Positions 17,752 through 26,618 of a DNA stretch of 64,000 nucleotides are shown here, piece after piece (positions within the stretch are counted from its first letter, which is position 1; each line of letters opens with the position of its first letter). The notes under the pieces are model-generated. The model worked only from the letters and a program-made list of their open reading frames with translations, was not told the origin of the DNA and did not search any database. Source of the DNA: Lachnospiraceae bacterium (GTDB taxonomy: Bacteria > Bacillota > Clostridia > Lachnospirales > Lachnospiraceae); NCBI GenBank assembly GCA_017387565.1, contig JAFOEY010000032.1:1-64000 (forward strand), read 5' to 3'. A program made the position numbers and the translations under genes.

Positions 17752-17910
17752 ATGGATAATATTCGTGTTATCCGCCTGGGGTATGGTTTGGAGTCTAAAT
17801 ATTATGATGAAGTGATTGGACAGAGAGCGTTGGTGGATCTAGAAAAAGGAACTCCACTAAAAATGGAGATGATTGGTCGTTTAATTAATTTTGCGTATAA
17901 GGATGTTTGA
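17752..17910 (+). pseudogene. pseI: pseI relic, C-terminal SAF domain only
   Basis: A 52-codon frame reads NIRVIRLGYGLESKYYDEVI, then KGTPLKMEMIG. It aligns with the end of the intact PseI (NNVRSIRPAQGLEPKYFHQI, then YGTPLRMEMLG). The catalytic barrel is absent. It directly precedes pseH, and its stop overlaps the pseH ribosome site, suggesting an older pseI-pseH order whose pseI was lost while a divergent pseI now stands upstream. Confidence 0.85.
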
Positions 17911-17921
17911 GGGTGATTAAA

Positions 17922-18413
17922 TTGAATAAAAAAGTTCCCACTATAAAGACACAACGTTTAATATTAAGAGGTATAACTGAAGATGATGCGGATTTTATTG
18001 TAAAATTGCGAATAAATCCTGATATATATAAGTATTTTTTGCATCCGCATGCTATCAGCCGAGATGAACATATAGAATGGTATAAATCTATTTATTTAAA
18101 AGATGATACAAGACTTAATTGGGTTGTATTATTGGAGGATAATCCGATTGGAATATTTGGGTTAAGTGGTGTGAAAAACAAATGTGGAGAAGCTGAATTG
18201 GGATATATTCTTTCAAATGAGTATTATGGGAATGGTTATGCCAGTGAGGCGTTGGAAGCGATTAAAAACTGGTCGAAAGAAAATTGGAAATGTGAAACAT
18301 TAATAGCGGAAATACATAAGGAAAATGAGTTGTCTATTAAATTTGTATTGAAAAATGGATTTATATTAGAAAAAGAAAATGGAAAATTTAGCATATATAG
18401 AATAAAAATATGA
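17922..18413 (+). CDS. pseH: UDP-4-amino-4,6-dideoxy-L-AltNAc N-acetyltransferase
   Basis: A 163-residue GNAT acetyltransferase. PseH uses acetyl-CoA to acetylate the 4-amino group made by PseC. Seen: TQRLILRGITEDDADFIVKL near the N-terminus, WVVLLEDNPIGIFGLSGV, the acetyl-CoA loop ELGYILSNEYYGNGYASEAL and a C-terminal NELSIKFVLKNGF. The family match and the neighbours pseI and pseG support PseH. TTG 17922 after GAGGGTGAT is preferred; GTG 17913 and TTG 17907 are alternatives in the same frame. It appears intact although flanked on both sides by relics. Confidence 0.85.
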   Translation: MNKKVPTIKTQRLILRGITEDDADFIVKLRINPDIYKYFLHPHAISRDEHIEWYKSIYLKDDTRLNWVVLLEDNPIGIFGLSGVKNKCGEAELGYILSNEYYGNGYASEALEAIKNWSKENWKCETLIAEIHKENELSIKFVLKNGFILEKENGKFSIYRIKI

Positions 18414-18423
18414 TGGAAAAAGA

Positions 18424-18780
18424 AAAGAGGTTTATATTTGAGTTGATTATAATAATAGCATAGCAACAGGCCATTTAATGAGATGCTTGGCAATTGCAGA
18501 TGCTACCAGAGATATGGGGTTGAAACGGAGATTGGTGTGTTGATAAAACATGTCAAAGAGGTTGGAATAAAAGTTTTGCTGATTGATAGCTATATGGTTA
18601 CATATATTATTTGCCACAGTTGCGAAATGCAGATAAGATGATTTGAATATGTTTCAATATTCGGTAGATGCGGTAATAAGTTATGCTTGTTATTGGAAAA
18701 AGCATCAATATTGTGCATTGAATCAAAATATAGATTTTATTAGAATATACTCCTTTGCGTAATTCTATTTGTAATTTACA
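18424..18780 (+). pseudogene. pseG: pseG relic, N-terminal part
   Basis: From 18442 the sequence reads VDYNNSIATGHLMRCLAIAD, matching VDMNNVIATGHVMRCLAIAD of the intact PseG. Farther on LLIDSYMVT (near 18575) and TPLRNSI (near 18748) match LLIDTYMVT and APLRLEF. The pieces lie in different frames with several stops and deletions, so the gene is dead. Local base identity to the intact copy is high but clearly below that of a recent duplication. It covers the half of PseG that is missing from the relic at 9774-10146. Confidence 0.85.
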
Positions 18781-18804
18781 ATCCAAGAAAGTGAGCAAAA
18801 AAAG

Positions 18805-18954
18805 TGATAAGAACGCAGCGGCAAGATTAGGAAAAATGTTATTATGGATTGTTCATCTGTTGTATTACCTGGGGTAATCATAGGAGATGGCTGTTCTGTT
18901 GGAATAATGACCTCATGTAATAAATCTATGGATTTGGGGTGTGTTAGTAAATAA
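18805..18954 (+). pseudogene. hexapeptide-repeat acetyltransferase relic
   Basis: An open stretch reads RLGKNVIMDCSSVVLPGVII then GDGCSVGIMTSCNKSM, which is the left-handed beta-helix repeat pattern of hexapeptide O/N-acetyltransferases (turns such as VVLPGV, IIGDGC, SVGIM). Only two or three coils remain, with no start and no N-terminal domain. It lies between the pseG relic and the intact pseG, so an older version of the locus probably carried a sugar acetyltransferase here. Confidence 0.6.
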
Positions 18955-18974
18955 TAATACTATAGGTAATAAAT

Positions 18975-20003
18975 ATGGTTGATTGGGCATATGGAATAAA
19001 AAAATTATATATTCGTGTAGATATGAATAATGTTATTGCGACGGGACATGTAATGAGATGTCTTGCAATTGCAGATTTGCTTCGGCAGAATGAAATAGAT
19101 AGTGTCTTTATTTTGGCTGATAATAACGCGGTTGATATTATCGCTAAAAAGGGATATAGATATAAGGTGCTAAATTCAACTTGGAATAGTTTAGATGGTG
19201 AATTGGAGATACTTACTGATTATATCAGAAATAGAGATAATGAAGCAAGGGCTTTACTTATTGATACATATATGGTAACTGAGAAATATTTAAGTGAGAT
19301 TTCAAAATATATTGAAACGATTTATATTGATGATCTTAATATGATGATATATCCGGTTCATAAGATTATTTGTTATGCTTATTATTGGGAAAAGTTTAGG
19401 CACGTTGAAAGATATGAAAAAGCATTTAAAGAAAAGAAGATATGTCAAGTACCCCTATTCTATTTTGGACCACGTTATGCACCATTAAGATTGGAATTTT
19501 ATAATTTAACCCCGCATCATATTAAAGAAAAAATAGATTCTATATTAATAATGTCTGGAGGAACAGATCAATATCATGTGATTGATAGATTGTTAGCAAA
19601 TATCGATGTTTTAAAATATCAATCAATATATATAATATGTGGAAAATATAGCATGGACTTTGAAATGTTAAAATTAAAATATAGTTTATGCAAAAATATT
19701 TATATATATAAGAATGTGGAAAATATAATAGATTATATGATGAAATCTGATCTTGCAATATCGGCTGGTGGTACAACTTTATATGAATTATGCGCTGTAG
19801 GACTTCCAACGATATCATATTCCATAGCAGATAATCAACTTGATAATGTCAAAAAGTTTCATGAAGAAGAAATAATAGAATACTTAGGAGATATGAGAGA
19901 AAAAAATGTTGAAAAGAGTTTGGCAACAGTAATTAATCGTTATACATATATAAATCGTACTAAAAGATCGAAATTGATGCGTAAGTTGATGGAATTCGAA
20001 TGA
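18975..20003 (+). CDS. pseG: UDP-2,4-diacetamido-2,4,6-trideoxy-L-altrose hydrolase
   Basis: A 342-residue GT-B-like hydrolase that releases UDP from the PseH product before PseI acts. Seen: YIRVDMNNVIATGHVMRCL with the conserved Gly-His loop near residue 27, LLIDTYMVTEKY, IDDLN, YFGPRYAPLR, ILIMSGGTDQYH (second domain start) and ISAGGTTLYELCAVGLPT followed by DNQLDN. The full family length is present, so this is the working copy; two relics of another pseG exist at 9774 and 18424. It completes the Pse pathway (B, C, H, G, I plus a cytidylyltransferase) and is the last gene of the AT-rich cassette. Confidence 0.9.
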   Translation: MVDWAYGIKKLYIRVDMNNVIATGHVMRCLAIADLLRQNEIDSVFILADNNAVDIIAKKGYRYKVLNSTWNSLDGELEILTDYIRNRDNEARALLIDTYMVTEKYLSEISKYIETIYIDDLNMMIYPVHKIICYAYYWEKFRHVERYEKAFKEKKICQVPLFYFGPRYAPLRLEFYNLTPHHIKEKIDSILIMSGGTDQYHVIDRLLANIDVLKYQSIYIICGKYSMDFEMLKLKYSLCKNIYIYKNVENIIDYMMKSDLAISAGGTTLYELCAVGLPTISYSIADNQLDNVKKFHEEEIIEYLGDMREKNVEKSLATVINRYTYINRTKRSKLMRKLMEFE

Positions 20004-20799
20004 AAGTACCGTTTCTATGTAATAAAGGATACAATGGCATTAAAAGTTCTAGAAGTCATTTCATATGTTTTGCCGGTTTGGGTAAAATGTTTTGGAAAAT
20101 ATGTAAGCGTTTTTATGTAACTTCAGATGCTATTTCTTAACTGTTATTCGGATATATGATAAAAATTTTATTTGTCTTTGTTATCAGAATGATTAATAGT
20201 CAGTACTATTACCTACAGAGATATTATTGGCAGTAAATCGGGAAACAAAACTTGTGTATATCGATTTGTAAATGATGTTGGAAAAAGCAACAACTTGTAT
20301 CAGATGATATGAAGAAAAGGTTGGTATATGCATATAGGATGAGCATAAGATGCTGTTATTTACACTTCCCTACAACCATACCGTAGTGATGTTGCCGATT
20401 GAAAAGATGAAATTATTCCTTGTAAATTCTGCTGGTGATGGCATTGTGATGTCTAAGCAGTTCAGCAATGCAATCGAATTCTGCGGAGATGAGACAGAAA
20501 AGATTGCCCTATGGGTTAATGCAGAGGACAGTGCTGTTTTGGCTAATTTGGAAGCGAAAGACTTTATCCACATGTGACATTTGTCAGAAAGGGAGAGTAT
20601 ATATACTATGTAGTAAAAAGGTAAAGGAGATAGAAGCTGTATTGAACCATAGAAAAAAGCTGTGGGGTGCATAACACTGACGGAATATATTTGGAGCCGT
20701 ATTTGCAGTTGTTCTTGTTTTTGCTTGCACTTCTAATTGTTTCATAATAAAATAGAAAATAGCTTATACTATCTATATTTAGAAAGGAATTTGTTTGAA
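20004..20799 (+). other. decayed or non-coding stretch after the pse cassette
   Basis: About 800 bases with many stops in all frames between pseG and gmd. I see no recognisable protein relic, RNA gene or strong terminator. The only open stretch is a 75-codon frame at 20350-20577. The base composition changes from very AT-rich before this stretch to more balanced after it, consistent with a junction between two acquired blocks. Confidence 0.5.
20350..20577 (+). CDS. small hypothetical protein or gene fragment
   Basis: A 75-codon frame (start MLLFTLPYNHTVVMLPIEK) with no membrane helix and no motif I recognise. No good ribosome binding site precedes ATG 20350. It lies in an otherwise stop-rich stretch, so it may be the remains of a longer gene rather than a working one. 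Confidence 0.25.
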   Translation: MLLFTLPYNHTVVMLPIEKMKLFLVNSAGDGIVMSKQFSNAIEFCGDETEKIALWVNAEDSAVLANLEAKDFIHM

Positions 20800-21846
20800 A
20801 TGAAAAAAGCGTTAATAACCGGTATTACCGGTCAGGATGGCAGCTATTTGGCTGAGTTTTTATTAGAGAAAGGTTATGAAGTCCATGGTATTGTACGACG
20901 GGCTTCTATTTCAAATACAGCACGTATCGATCATTTGATTGCAGCCAATGCAATTACGTTGCATGATGGAGATTTATCCGATTCGACTTCTTTGATTCAT
21001 ATTATAGGAGAAGTTCAGCCGGATGAAATTTACAATCTGGCTGCGCAGTCTCATGTACAGGTTTCTTTCGATGTGCCTGAGTATTCCGGTGATGTTGACG
21101 CGATTGGCGTTCTCCGTATCTTAGAGGCTGTTAAGATTTTGGGACTGGCAAAAAAGACACGTATTTATCAGGCATCTACTTCTGAGCTTTATGGTAAGGT
21201 AGAAGAGGTTCCACAGTCTGAGACGACCCCCTTCCATCCATATAGTCCTTATGCAGTTGCTAAGCAGTATGGTTTCTGGATGATTAAAGAATATCGTGAA
21301 GCTTACGGTATGTTTGCTGTTAATGGTATTTTATTTAACCATGAATCCGAAAGGCGTGGGGAAAATTTCGTAACACGTAAGATTACTCTGGCAACCGGAC
21401 GTATTGCAGAAGGCTTACAGGATCATTTAGAGCTTGGTAATCTGGATTCACTTCGCGACTGGGGATATGCCAAGGATTATGTGGAATGTATGTGGTTAAT
21501 CATGCAGCAGGATGAGCCGGATGATTTCGTTATTGCGACAGGTGAGCAGCATACCGTACGTGATTTTGCGGAAAAATCTTTTGCGGTAAATGGTATTAAG
21601 ATTCGCTGGGAAGGTACCGGTGTGGACGAAAAAGGATATGATGTTGAGACCGGCAAGATGCTTGTCTGTGTCAATCCGCAGTGGTATCGTCCGACAGATG
21701 TGGATAATTTATGGGGAGACCCGACAAAGGCAAAAACGGTTCTTGGATGGAATCCGCAAAAAACCAGCTACGAAGAGTTAATTCGGATCATGACAGAGCA
21801 TGACAGAGAACTGGCTCGCAAAGAAGCAAAAGTAAAGAATTTATAA
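20800..21846 (+). CDS. gmd: GDP-mannose 4,6-dehydratase
   Basis: A 348-residue extended SDR that converts GDP-D-mannose to GDP-4-keto-6-deoxy-D-mannose. Seen: cofactor loop [17 protein letters not shown] at the N-terminus, [18 protein letters not shown], the catalytic ASTSELYG and [10 protein letters not shown], and the Gmd signature [20 protein letters not shown] 20800 is the family start, with AAAGGA at 20783-20788. The next gene, rmd, would reduce its product to GDP-D-rhamnose. It opens the second, less AT-rich half of the window. Confidence 0.95.
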   Translation: MKKALITGITGQDGSYLAEFLLEKGYEVHGIVRRASISNTARIDHLIAANAITLHDGDLSDSTSLIHIIGEVQPDEIYNLAAQSHVQVSFDVPEYSGDVDAIGVLRILEAVKILGLAKKTRIYQASTSELYGKVEEVPQSETTPFHPYSPYAVAKQYGFWMIKEYREAYGMFAVNGILFNHESERRGENFVTRKITLATGRIAEGLQDHLELGNLDSLRDWGYAKDYVECMWLIMQQDEPDDFVIATGEQHTVRDFAEKSFAVNGIKIRWEGTGVDEKGYDVETGKMLVCVNPQWYRPTDVDNLWGDPTKAKTVLGWNPQKTSYEELIRIMTEHDRELARKEAKVKNL

Positions 21847-21867
21847 GCATAAGATAGTTTACAGGGG

Positions 21868-21901
21868 CACCCCAAATGTTTCATTTGGGGTGTGATTTTG
21901 T
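21868..21901 (+). terminator. rho-independent terminator-like hairpin after gmd
   Basis: CACCCCAAATG at 21868-21878 and CATTTGGGGTG at 21882-21892 form a perfect 11-bp stem with a TTT loop, followed by a short T-rich tail (GATTTTGT). It is 22 bases after the gmd stop. The T tract is modest, so partial read-through into rmd is likely. Confidence 0.75.
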
Positions 21902-21977
21902 CATATATGACAGAGTATATATTGGTATATTCTATCCTACGATTTAATATTGGATAAAGTTGAGGCGCCGAGAATAT

Positions 21978-22943
21978 ATGGAAAAGAAAAGGTTTTTAAT
22001 TACCGGTTTTTCCGGTTTTGTGGGAAGACATTTTTTACAGTACTTATTTGAAAAAAAAGAACCTGTGGATGTATTTGGTATTGATATCAGAAAACCAGCT
22101 TTTGATACATCGGTTTATGCATCTCTCATAAACATTCAGTTTAGAGAAGTGAACTTATTGGATGGGCAGGCTTTAAAAGCGGTTTTAGAGGAGTTTAAGC
22201 CGCAATATATCTTACATCTTGCTTCTTTTAGTAGTGTTGCGTTTAGCTGGCAGCATCCGGAAGAGAGCTTTGTCAATAATACCAATATCTTTTTAAATCT
22301 GACAAGTGCATTAAAAGAGCTGGAATTACCCTGTCGGGTATTATCGATTGGTTCATCCGAAGAATACGGGAATGTATCGGCCAAGCAACTGCCCTTAAGA
22401 GAAGATATGCCGTTACAACCGGTAAGTCCCTATGCCGTTGCACGCGTTTCTCAGGAGATGTTATCCAAGGTATTTGTGGATAGTTTCCATTTGGATATTA
22501 TTCTGACGCGTTCGTTTAATCATATTGGTCCATGGCAGGACGAACGATTTGTGGTACCGAGTTTTATTCGCCGTATTTTAGATATCAAGGAATGCGGTGC
22601 GTCTGAAGGAACCATTGAAACCGGAGATACGACCATTATTCGTGACTTTGTGGATGTAAGGGATGTGGTGAATGCATATTATATGCTTTTAATGAACGGA
22701 ACGCCCGGAGAAATCTACAATATCTGCTCAGGCAATCAAATTGCATTATCGGATATTATTAATCAGATTGCGGATATTGTTGGTGTAGAGGTTTCGACTA
22801 AGGTGAATCCGGAGTTTGTCAGACCCAATGACAACCGGATTGTAGTCGGTTCTCACGATAAACTGACAAAAGAACTTGGCTGGCAGCCTGAGATCCCATG
22901 GGAACAGACTTTGCGCGACATGGTAGCAGAAATGAGTAAATAA
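21978..22943 (+). CDS. rmd: GDP-4-keto-6-deoxy-D-mannose reductase
   Basis: A 321-residue extended SDR. Seen: FLITGFSGFVGRHFLQYLF, LHLASFSSVAFSW, the catalytic serine region SIGSSEEYGNVS, SPYAVARVSQEML with an arginine where Tyr-X-X-X-Lys is usual (YAVAR), RSFNHIGPWQDERFVVPSFI, and a C-terminal GWQPEIPWEQTL. These fit the Rmd group that makes GDP-D-rhamnose. The Lys-to-Arg change in YxxxK should be noted; some Rmd-type enzymes may carry it, but I cannot verify this here. ATG 21978 gives the family start. Confidence 0.85.
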   Translation: MEKKRFLITGFSGFVGRHFLQYLFEKKEPVDVFGIDIRKPAFDTSVYASLINIQFREVNLLDGQALKAVLEEFKPQYILHLASFSSVAFSWQHPEESFVNNTNIFLNLTSALKELELPCRVLSIGSSEEYGNVSAKQLPLREDMPLQPVSPYAVARVSQEMLSKVFVDSFHLDIILTRSFNHIGPWQDERFVVPSFIRRILDIKECGASEGTIETGDTTIIRDFVDVRDVVNAYYMLLMNGTPGEIYNICSGNQIALSDIINQIADIVGVEVSTKVNPEFVRPNDNRIVVGSHDKLTKELGWQPEIPWEQTLRDMVAEMSK

Positions 22944-22994
22944 TTGTTTTTGGATATAGGAAAAGAAATGGTTTTGTGCAAGGAGAAATTTGCA

Positions 22995-23924
22995 ATGAAA
23001 GTATTTGTAACAGGAGTAAACGGACAATTAGGTCACGATGTGATGAATGAATTAGCTAAGAGAGGCTATGAAGGAATCGGCAGTGATATTACAGAGGAAT
23101 ATGGCGGTATAAAGGATAACTCGGCTGTGGTGGATATGCCCTATGTTAAATTGGATATCACAGACCAAGAAGCTGTAAAAAGCATAATTTCCGACATCAG
23201 ACCGGATGCCGTCATACACTGTGCAGCATGGACTGCGGTTGATTTAGCGGAAGATGATGATAAAGTGGAGAAGGTCCGCGCTATCAATGCCGGTGGAACG
23301 CAGAATATTGCAGATGTCTGTAAAGAGCTTGACTGCAAGATGACTTATATCAGTACGGATTATGTTTTTGACGGACAGGGCGAAAAACCATGGGAGCCGG
23401 ATTGTAAAGACTACAAGCCGCTTAATGTATATGGTCAGACGAAGCTGGAAGGTGAGTTAGCTGTTGCCAATACGTTGGACAAGTATTTTATTGTGCGTAT
23501 TGCATGGGTCTTTGGATTAAATGGCAAGAATTTTATCAAGACCATGTTAAATGTGGGAAAAACGCATGATACCGTACGGGTTGTGAATGATCAGATTGGT
23601 ACACCGACTTATACCTTGGATCTGGCACGTCTGTTAGTTGATATGAATGAAACAGAAAAATACGGTTATTATCATGCAACCAACGAAGGCGGATATATCA
23701 GCTGGTATGATTTTACGGTAGAAATCTACAAACAGGCCGGGCTAAGTACCAAAGTACTTCCTGTTACGACTAAAGAATATGGGCTGTCAAAAGCTGCAAG
23801 ACCTTTTAACAGCCGTCTGGATAAGACAAAATTGATCGAAAGCGGATTTATGCCTCTTCCAACCTGGCAGGATGCCTTGAGCAGATATTTAGTTGAAATC
23901 GGAGAGAAGAAGAAAAACGCATGA
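22995..23924 (+). CDS. rfbD: dTDP-4-dehydrorhamnose reductase
   Basis: A 309-residue SDR that makes dTDP-L-rhamnose in the last step of its pathway. Seen: VFVTGVNGQLGHDVMNEL, CAAWTAVDLAEDD, STDYVFDGQGEKPW, the catalytic YGQTKLEGE, RIAWVFGLNGKNF and NDQIGTPTYTLDLA. ATG 22995 after AAGGAGAAA is the correct start. It overlaps the next membrane protein by ATGA. The other genes of the pathway are far away at 36.9, 51.4 and 52.8 kb. Confidence 0.95.
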   Translation: MKVFVTGVNGQLGHDVMNELAKRGYEGIGSDITEEYGGIKDNSAVVDMPYVKLDITDQEAVKSIISDIRPDAVIHCAAWTAVDLAEDDDKVEKVRAINAGGTQNIADVCKELDCKMTYISTDYVFDGQGEKPWEPDCKDYKPLNVYGQTKLEGELAVANTLDKYFIVRIAWVFGLNGKNFIKTMLNVGKTHDTVRVVNDQIGTPTYTLDLARLLVDMNETEKYGYYHATNEGGYISWYDFTVEIYKQAGLSTKVLPVTTKEYGLSKAARPFNSRLDKTKLIESGFMPLPTWQDALSRYLVEIGEKKKNA

Positions 23925-24985
23925 TGCAGATAATGGTAACTCTTTTGGTGGTATTTTTATTTTTTTCCATTGCAGGAATGCTGGGATACATTTTTGAAAG
24001 ATGTACGAAAAATAAGTATAAAAACATCTTATTGACGGGATTTTTTCTATACTTTACTTTATTTCAGATTCTATATTTACCACTCATGTTTTTAAAACAA
24101 CCACTTCATATTTTGAGTACGGTATGGGGAATTGTCTGTTCCTTCATTATTGTGGTGTTTTTGATCTTATTTTTTACCCGCAATAAAATTTCGAATATTT
24201 CTGAAAAAGTGAAAATGCATGCTTTCAAATGGAATTCGGACACAGGAATGTGGCTTATAATGCTCACCTTATTGATGATTCAGATGTTTTTTTCCATTAC
24301 AAGCGGATTTAACGGATGGGATACGGCTTATTATATCAGTAACGTCGTGCAGTCAATGGATACGGATACCATGTATTTGTTTGATGGATACACCGGTGTG
24401 AAAGATACGGTAATCAATATGAGATATGCCATGTGTTCCTATTTTATGCATTCGGCTGTAATCGGAGATATCTTTCAGATACACGGTGCCGTGGTCTGTC
24501 GTTTTTTTAATACGGCGGTCTGTCATATTTTTTCGGCATATGTGGTTTATCTCTTAGGGAAGGAAGTATGGAATGAAAAAGGGAGCGCCTGCGCACTGGT
24601 TTCATTTTGGATATTAGCTAATTTTGGTTTGTCTACCATGTATTTTGCGTGTCAGTTTCTGATGATACGCTCCTATGAGGCAAAAGCCTGTTGTGCCAAC
24701 ATTGTTTTGCCGGCAATTCTCCTTATCATAATCCGTATTTTTAAACATCCGGAGTGGAAAGGAAAATGGTGGATTTTACTTCCGGTAAATATTGCAGCTG
24801 TGGCAATTTCTTCCTCTTGTTTACTGCTGGTTCCGTTTTTAGAAGGTCTTATGATGCTTTCTTATCTGATTACAACCAAAAAAGGTAGGGAAATAGGGCA
24901 GATGTTTCTTTGCCTGTTTCCTTGCATTTGCTATTTGGGATTGTATGTAGTAGATCGTTTTGATATATGGAAAATTGTAATTTGA
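23921..24985 (+). CDS. polytopic membrane protein (DUF6077-like), first half of a split gene
   Basis: A 354-residue protein with about 8-9 membrane helices and a polar loop FNGWDTAYYISNVVQSMDTD after about residue 125. It looks like the membrane part of large GT-C-like proteins found in Lachnospiraceae glycan clusters (DUF6077 type; recognition by style only). It ends at a TGA after DRFDIWKIVI, and the next frame starts 7 bases later with more membrane helices. The two together look like one protein interrupted by a frameshift or small rearrangement. Role unknown; possibly lipid-linked sugar transfer. Confidence 0.6.
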   Translation: MMQIMVTLLVVFLFFSIAGMLGYIFERCTKNKYKNILLTGFFLYFTLFQILYLPLMFLKQPLHILSTVWGIVCSFIIVVFLILFFTRNKISNISEKVKMHAFKWNSDTGMWLIMLTLLMIQMFFSITSGFNGWDTAYYISNVVQSMDTDTMYLFDGYTGVKDTVINMRYAMCSYFMHSAVIGDIFQIHGAVVCRFFNTAVCHIFSAYVVYLLGKEVWNEKGSACALVSFWILANFGLSTMYFACQFLMIRSYEAKACCANIVLPAILLIIIRIFKHPEWKGKWWILLPVNIAAVAISSSCLLLVPFLEGLMMLSYLITTKKGREIGQMFLCLFPCICYLGLYVVDRFDIWKIVI

Positions 24986-24992
24986 CAGAGGA

Positions 24993-26618
24993 ATGTTGAA
25001 AGGTATGTTGGAAAGTGTATTAAATTATTTTGGAAATACATCCTTTGTGCTGGTGTTAGCCATATTTTTTGTATTCCTGGCAAAGCATCGGAGCGAGAAG
25101 ATTGCTAAGCTCTTAATGATTGCCTGTATCCTTTTTGCAGTGTTTTATCCAATAGCCTATTACCTGTGTAAACAGGTGGGATTACAAGAAGAAGCTTATC
25201 GTTTATGGTGGTTGTTTCCGTTGAGTATTATATGGGCTTTTGGGATGGTTACAATCTGGCGGAAATATCAGTTTCGAATGGTAACCGGCATTATGTTGGT
25301 GATCATGACAATTGCCGTATTGGGAAGTACTTTATTGAATTCTTCTACGTGGCAGGTTATTACCAACAGATATGCTTTGGAAGATGACATCATTGAGATA
25401 GCGGATACAATCGCACAAAAGGAAGGCGATGCGAGTGCCCGGGTTATCGGAGAGCCTTTGGTGATGATGCAGATCCGGCAATATTCGGGTAAAGTGCAAT
25501 GGGCATATTCCGGACGTGATGTTATGATTTGGGCACAGAGCCGGGATATTGACAGTGATCATTCTGATGATGCCCAATATTGTCTGGCAATGGCAATCCA
25601 ACAGGGTGTCTATATTGACGAGAATGCACTGTTGGATGATATGAAATTGTTGCAGGTGAAGTATGTGATACTTTCGAAAGATAATGAGTTTGTAGATCAT
25701 CTGCCGCAATCAGTGTGTAAAAAAGTAAAGTCCGCTGAAAAATACAATTTGTATCAAATGGATTATTCCGTTTCTGCTTTACAGGATATTTCCGTTGATA
25801 TAAAAAAGATTGTTGTTCCCGGATTAAAACAAACCTATCGATTTGCAGTCCTAAATGACATGCATATTGTGAGTGCAAAGGATATTGAAAATCCCCGAAA
25901 CGATACAGAAGCGTTGCAACAAAGGTATGATGTTTTCACTGTGCAAGGTCATGCAAGCTCTGACACATGGAATATGATATATCCGCAATTGGATTCTTTG
26001 AATTGCGATGCAATACTTTTTAATGGGGATATGTTAGACTATTATTCCGAAAATAATTTCTCCATTTTAAAAGAGGGATTGAACAGGATAAAAACACCGC
26101 ATTTTTATCTTCGGGCGGACCATGATGTTATGCCTTTTTGGTGTGAAGAAATACAAATGCAATTGGATCAAAATCCGGATGTCCCGGTTCTTGATTATGG
26201 AGAATTCATTGTCATGGGCATTAATATGAATACGTCGCAGATTTCTGATACTGCTCTGCAACAGATAGAAGATGCGTTTCGCCTCAATAAACCCATAGTT
26301 GTTGTTGCGCATGTTCCCTTTGATTCGGTTGTGGACAATGATTTGGCGAATGTGTCTAAAGAAGCATGGCAGAATCGGGTTTTATTATGGGGGAATAAAG
26401 AAGAGGACTGCTATATTCCGGATGAAAATACCGGACGTTTTTTGGAACTTTTATATGCAGATGACAGTCCGGTTGTTGCAGTGGTAGGTGCACACCTGCA
26501 TTTTGCACATGAGTCCATGCTTACTGACCGGATACCGGAATATGTTTTTGATGCATCTTATAAAGGTACGATAGGATTGCTTGAAATAAGTGGTGAGGAT
26601 AACGAATATGCACAATAA
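24993..26618 (+). CDS. membrane segment fused to calcineurin-like phosphoesterase domain
   Basis: A 541-residue protein. Residues 1-120 carry about 4 helices that seem to continue the preceding gene. Residues 130-270 are a soluble domain also seen at the end of the next gene. From about 280 comes a metallophosphoesterase: VLNDMHI (D-X-H), FNGDMLDYY (G-D-X-X-D), YLRADHDV (in place of GNHD), VVVAHVP and VVGAHLHF (G-X-H-X-H). Most metal ligands are retained, although GNHD has become ADHD. ATG 24993 has GAGG just before it. The phosphoesterase may act outside the membrane on a lipid-linked or phosphorylated glycan (inference). Confidence 0.65.
   Translation: MLKGMLESVLNYFGNTSFVLVLAIFFVFLAKHRSEKIAKLLMIACILFAVFYPIAYYLCKQVGLQEEAYRLWWLFPLSIIWAFGMVTIWRKYQFRMVTGIMLVIMTIAVLGSTLLNSSTWQVITNRYALEDDIIEIADTIAQKEGDASARVIGEPLVMMQIRQYSGKVQWAYSGRDVMIWAQSRDIDSDHSDDAQYCLAMAIQQGVYIDENALLDDMKLLQVKYVILSKDNEFVDHLPQSVCKKVKSAEKYNLYQMDYSVSALQDISVDIKKIVVPGLKQTYRFAVLNDMHIVSAKDIENPRNDTEALQQRYDVFTVQGHASSDTWNMIYPQLDSLNCDAILFNGDMLDYYSENNFSILKEGLNRIKTPHFYLRADHDVMPFWCEEIQMQLDQNPDVPVLDYGEFIVMGINMNTSQISDTALQQIEDAFRLNKPIVVVAHVPFDSVVDNDLANVSKEAWQNRVLLWGNKEEDCYIPDENTGRFLELLYADDSPVVAVVGAHLHFAHESMLTDRIPEYVFDASYKGTIGLLEISGEDNEYAQ

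Noticed and set aside
17907-17921. Earlier pseH starts (TTG 17907 or GTG 17913)
   Set aside because: They lie within the ribosome binding site GAGGGTGAT that serves TTG 17922, and add residues not conserved in the family.
25332-25878. Overlapping minus-strand frames of 118-125 codons
   Set aside because: They are opposite a well-supported + strand membrane/phosphoesterase gene and show no protein features.
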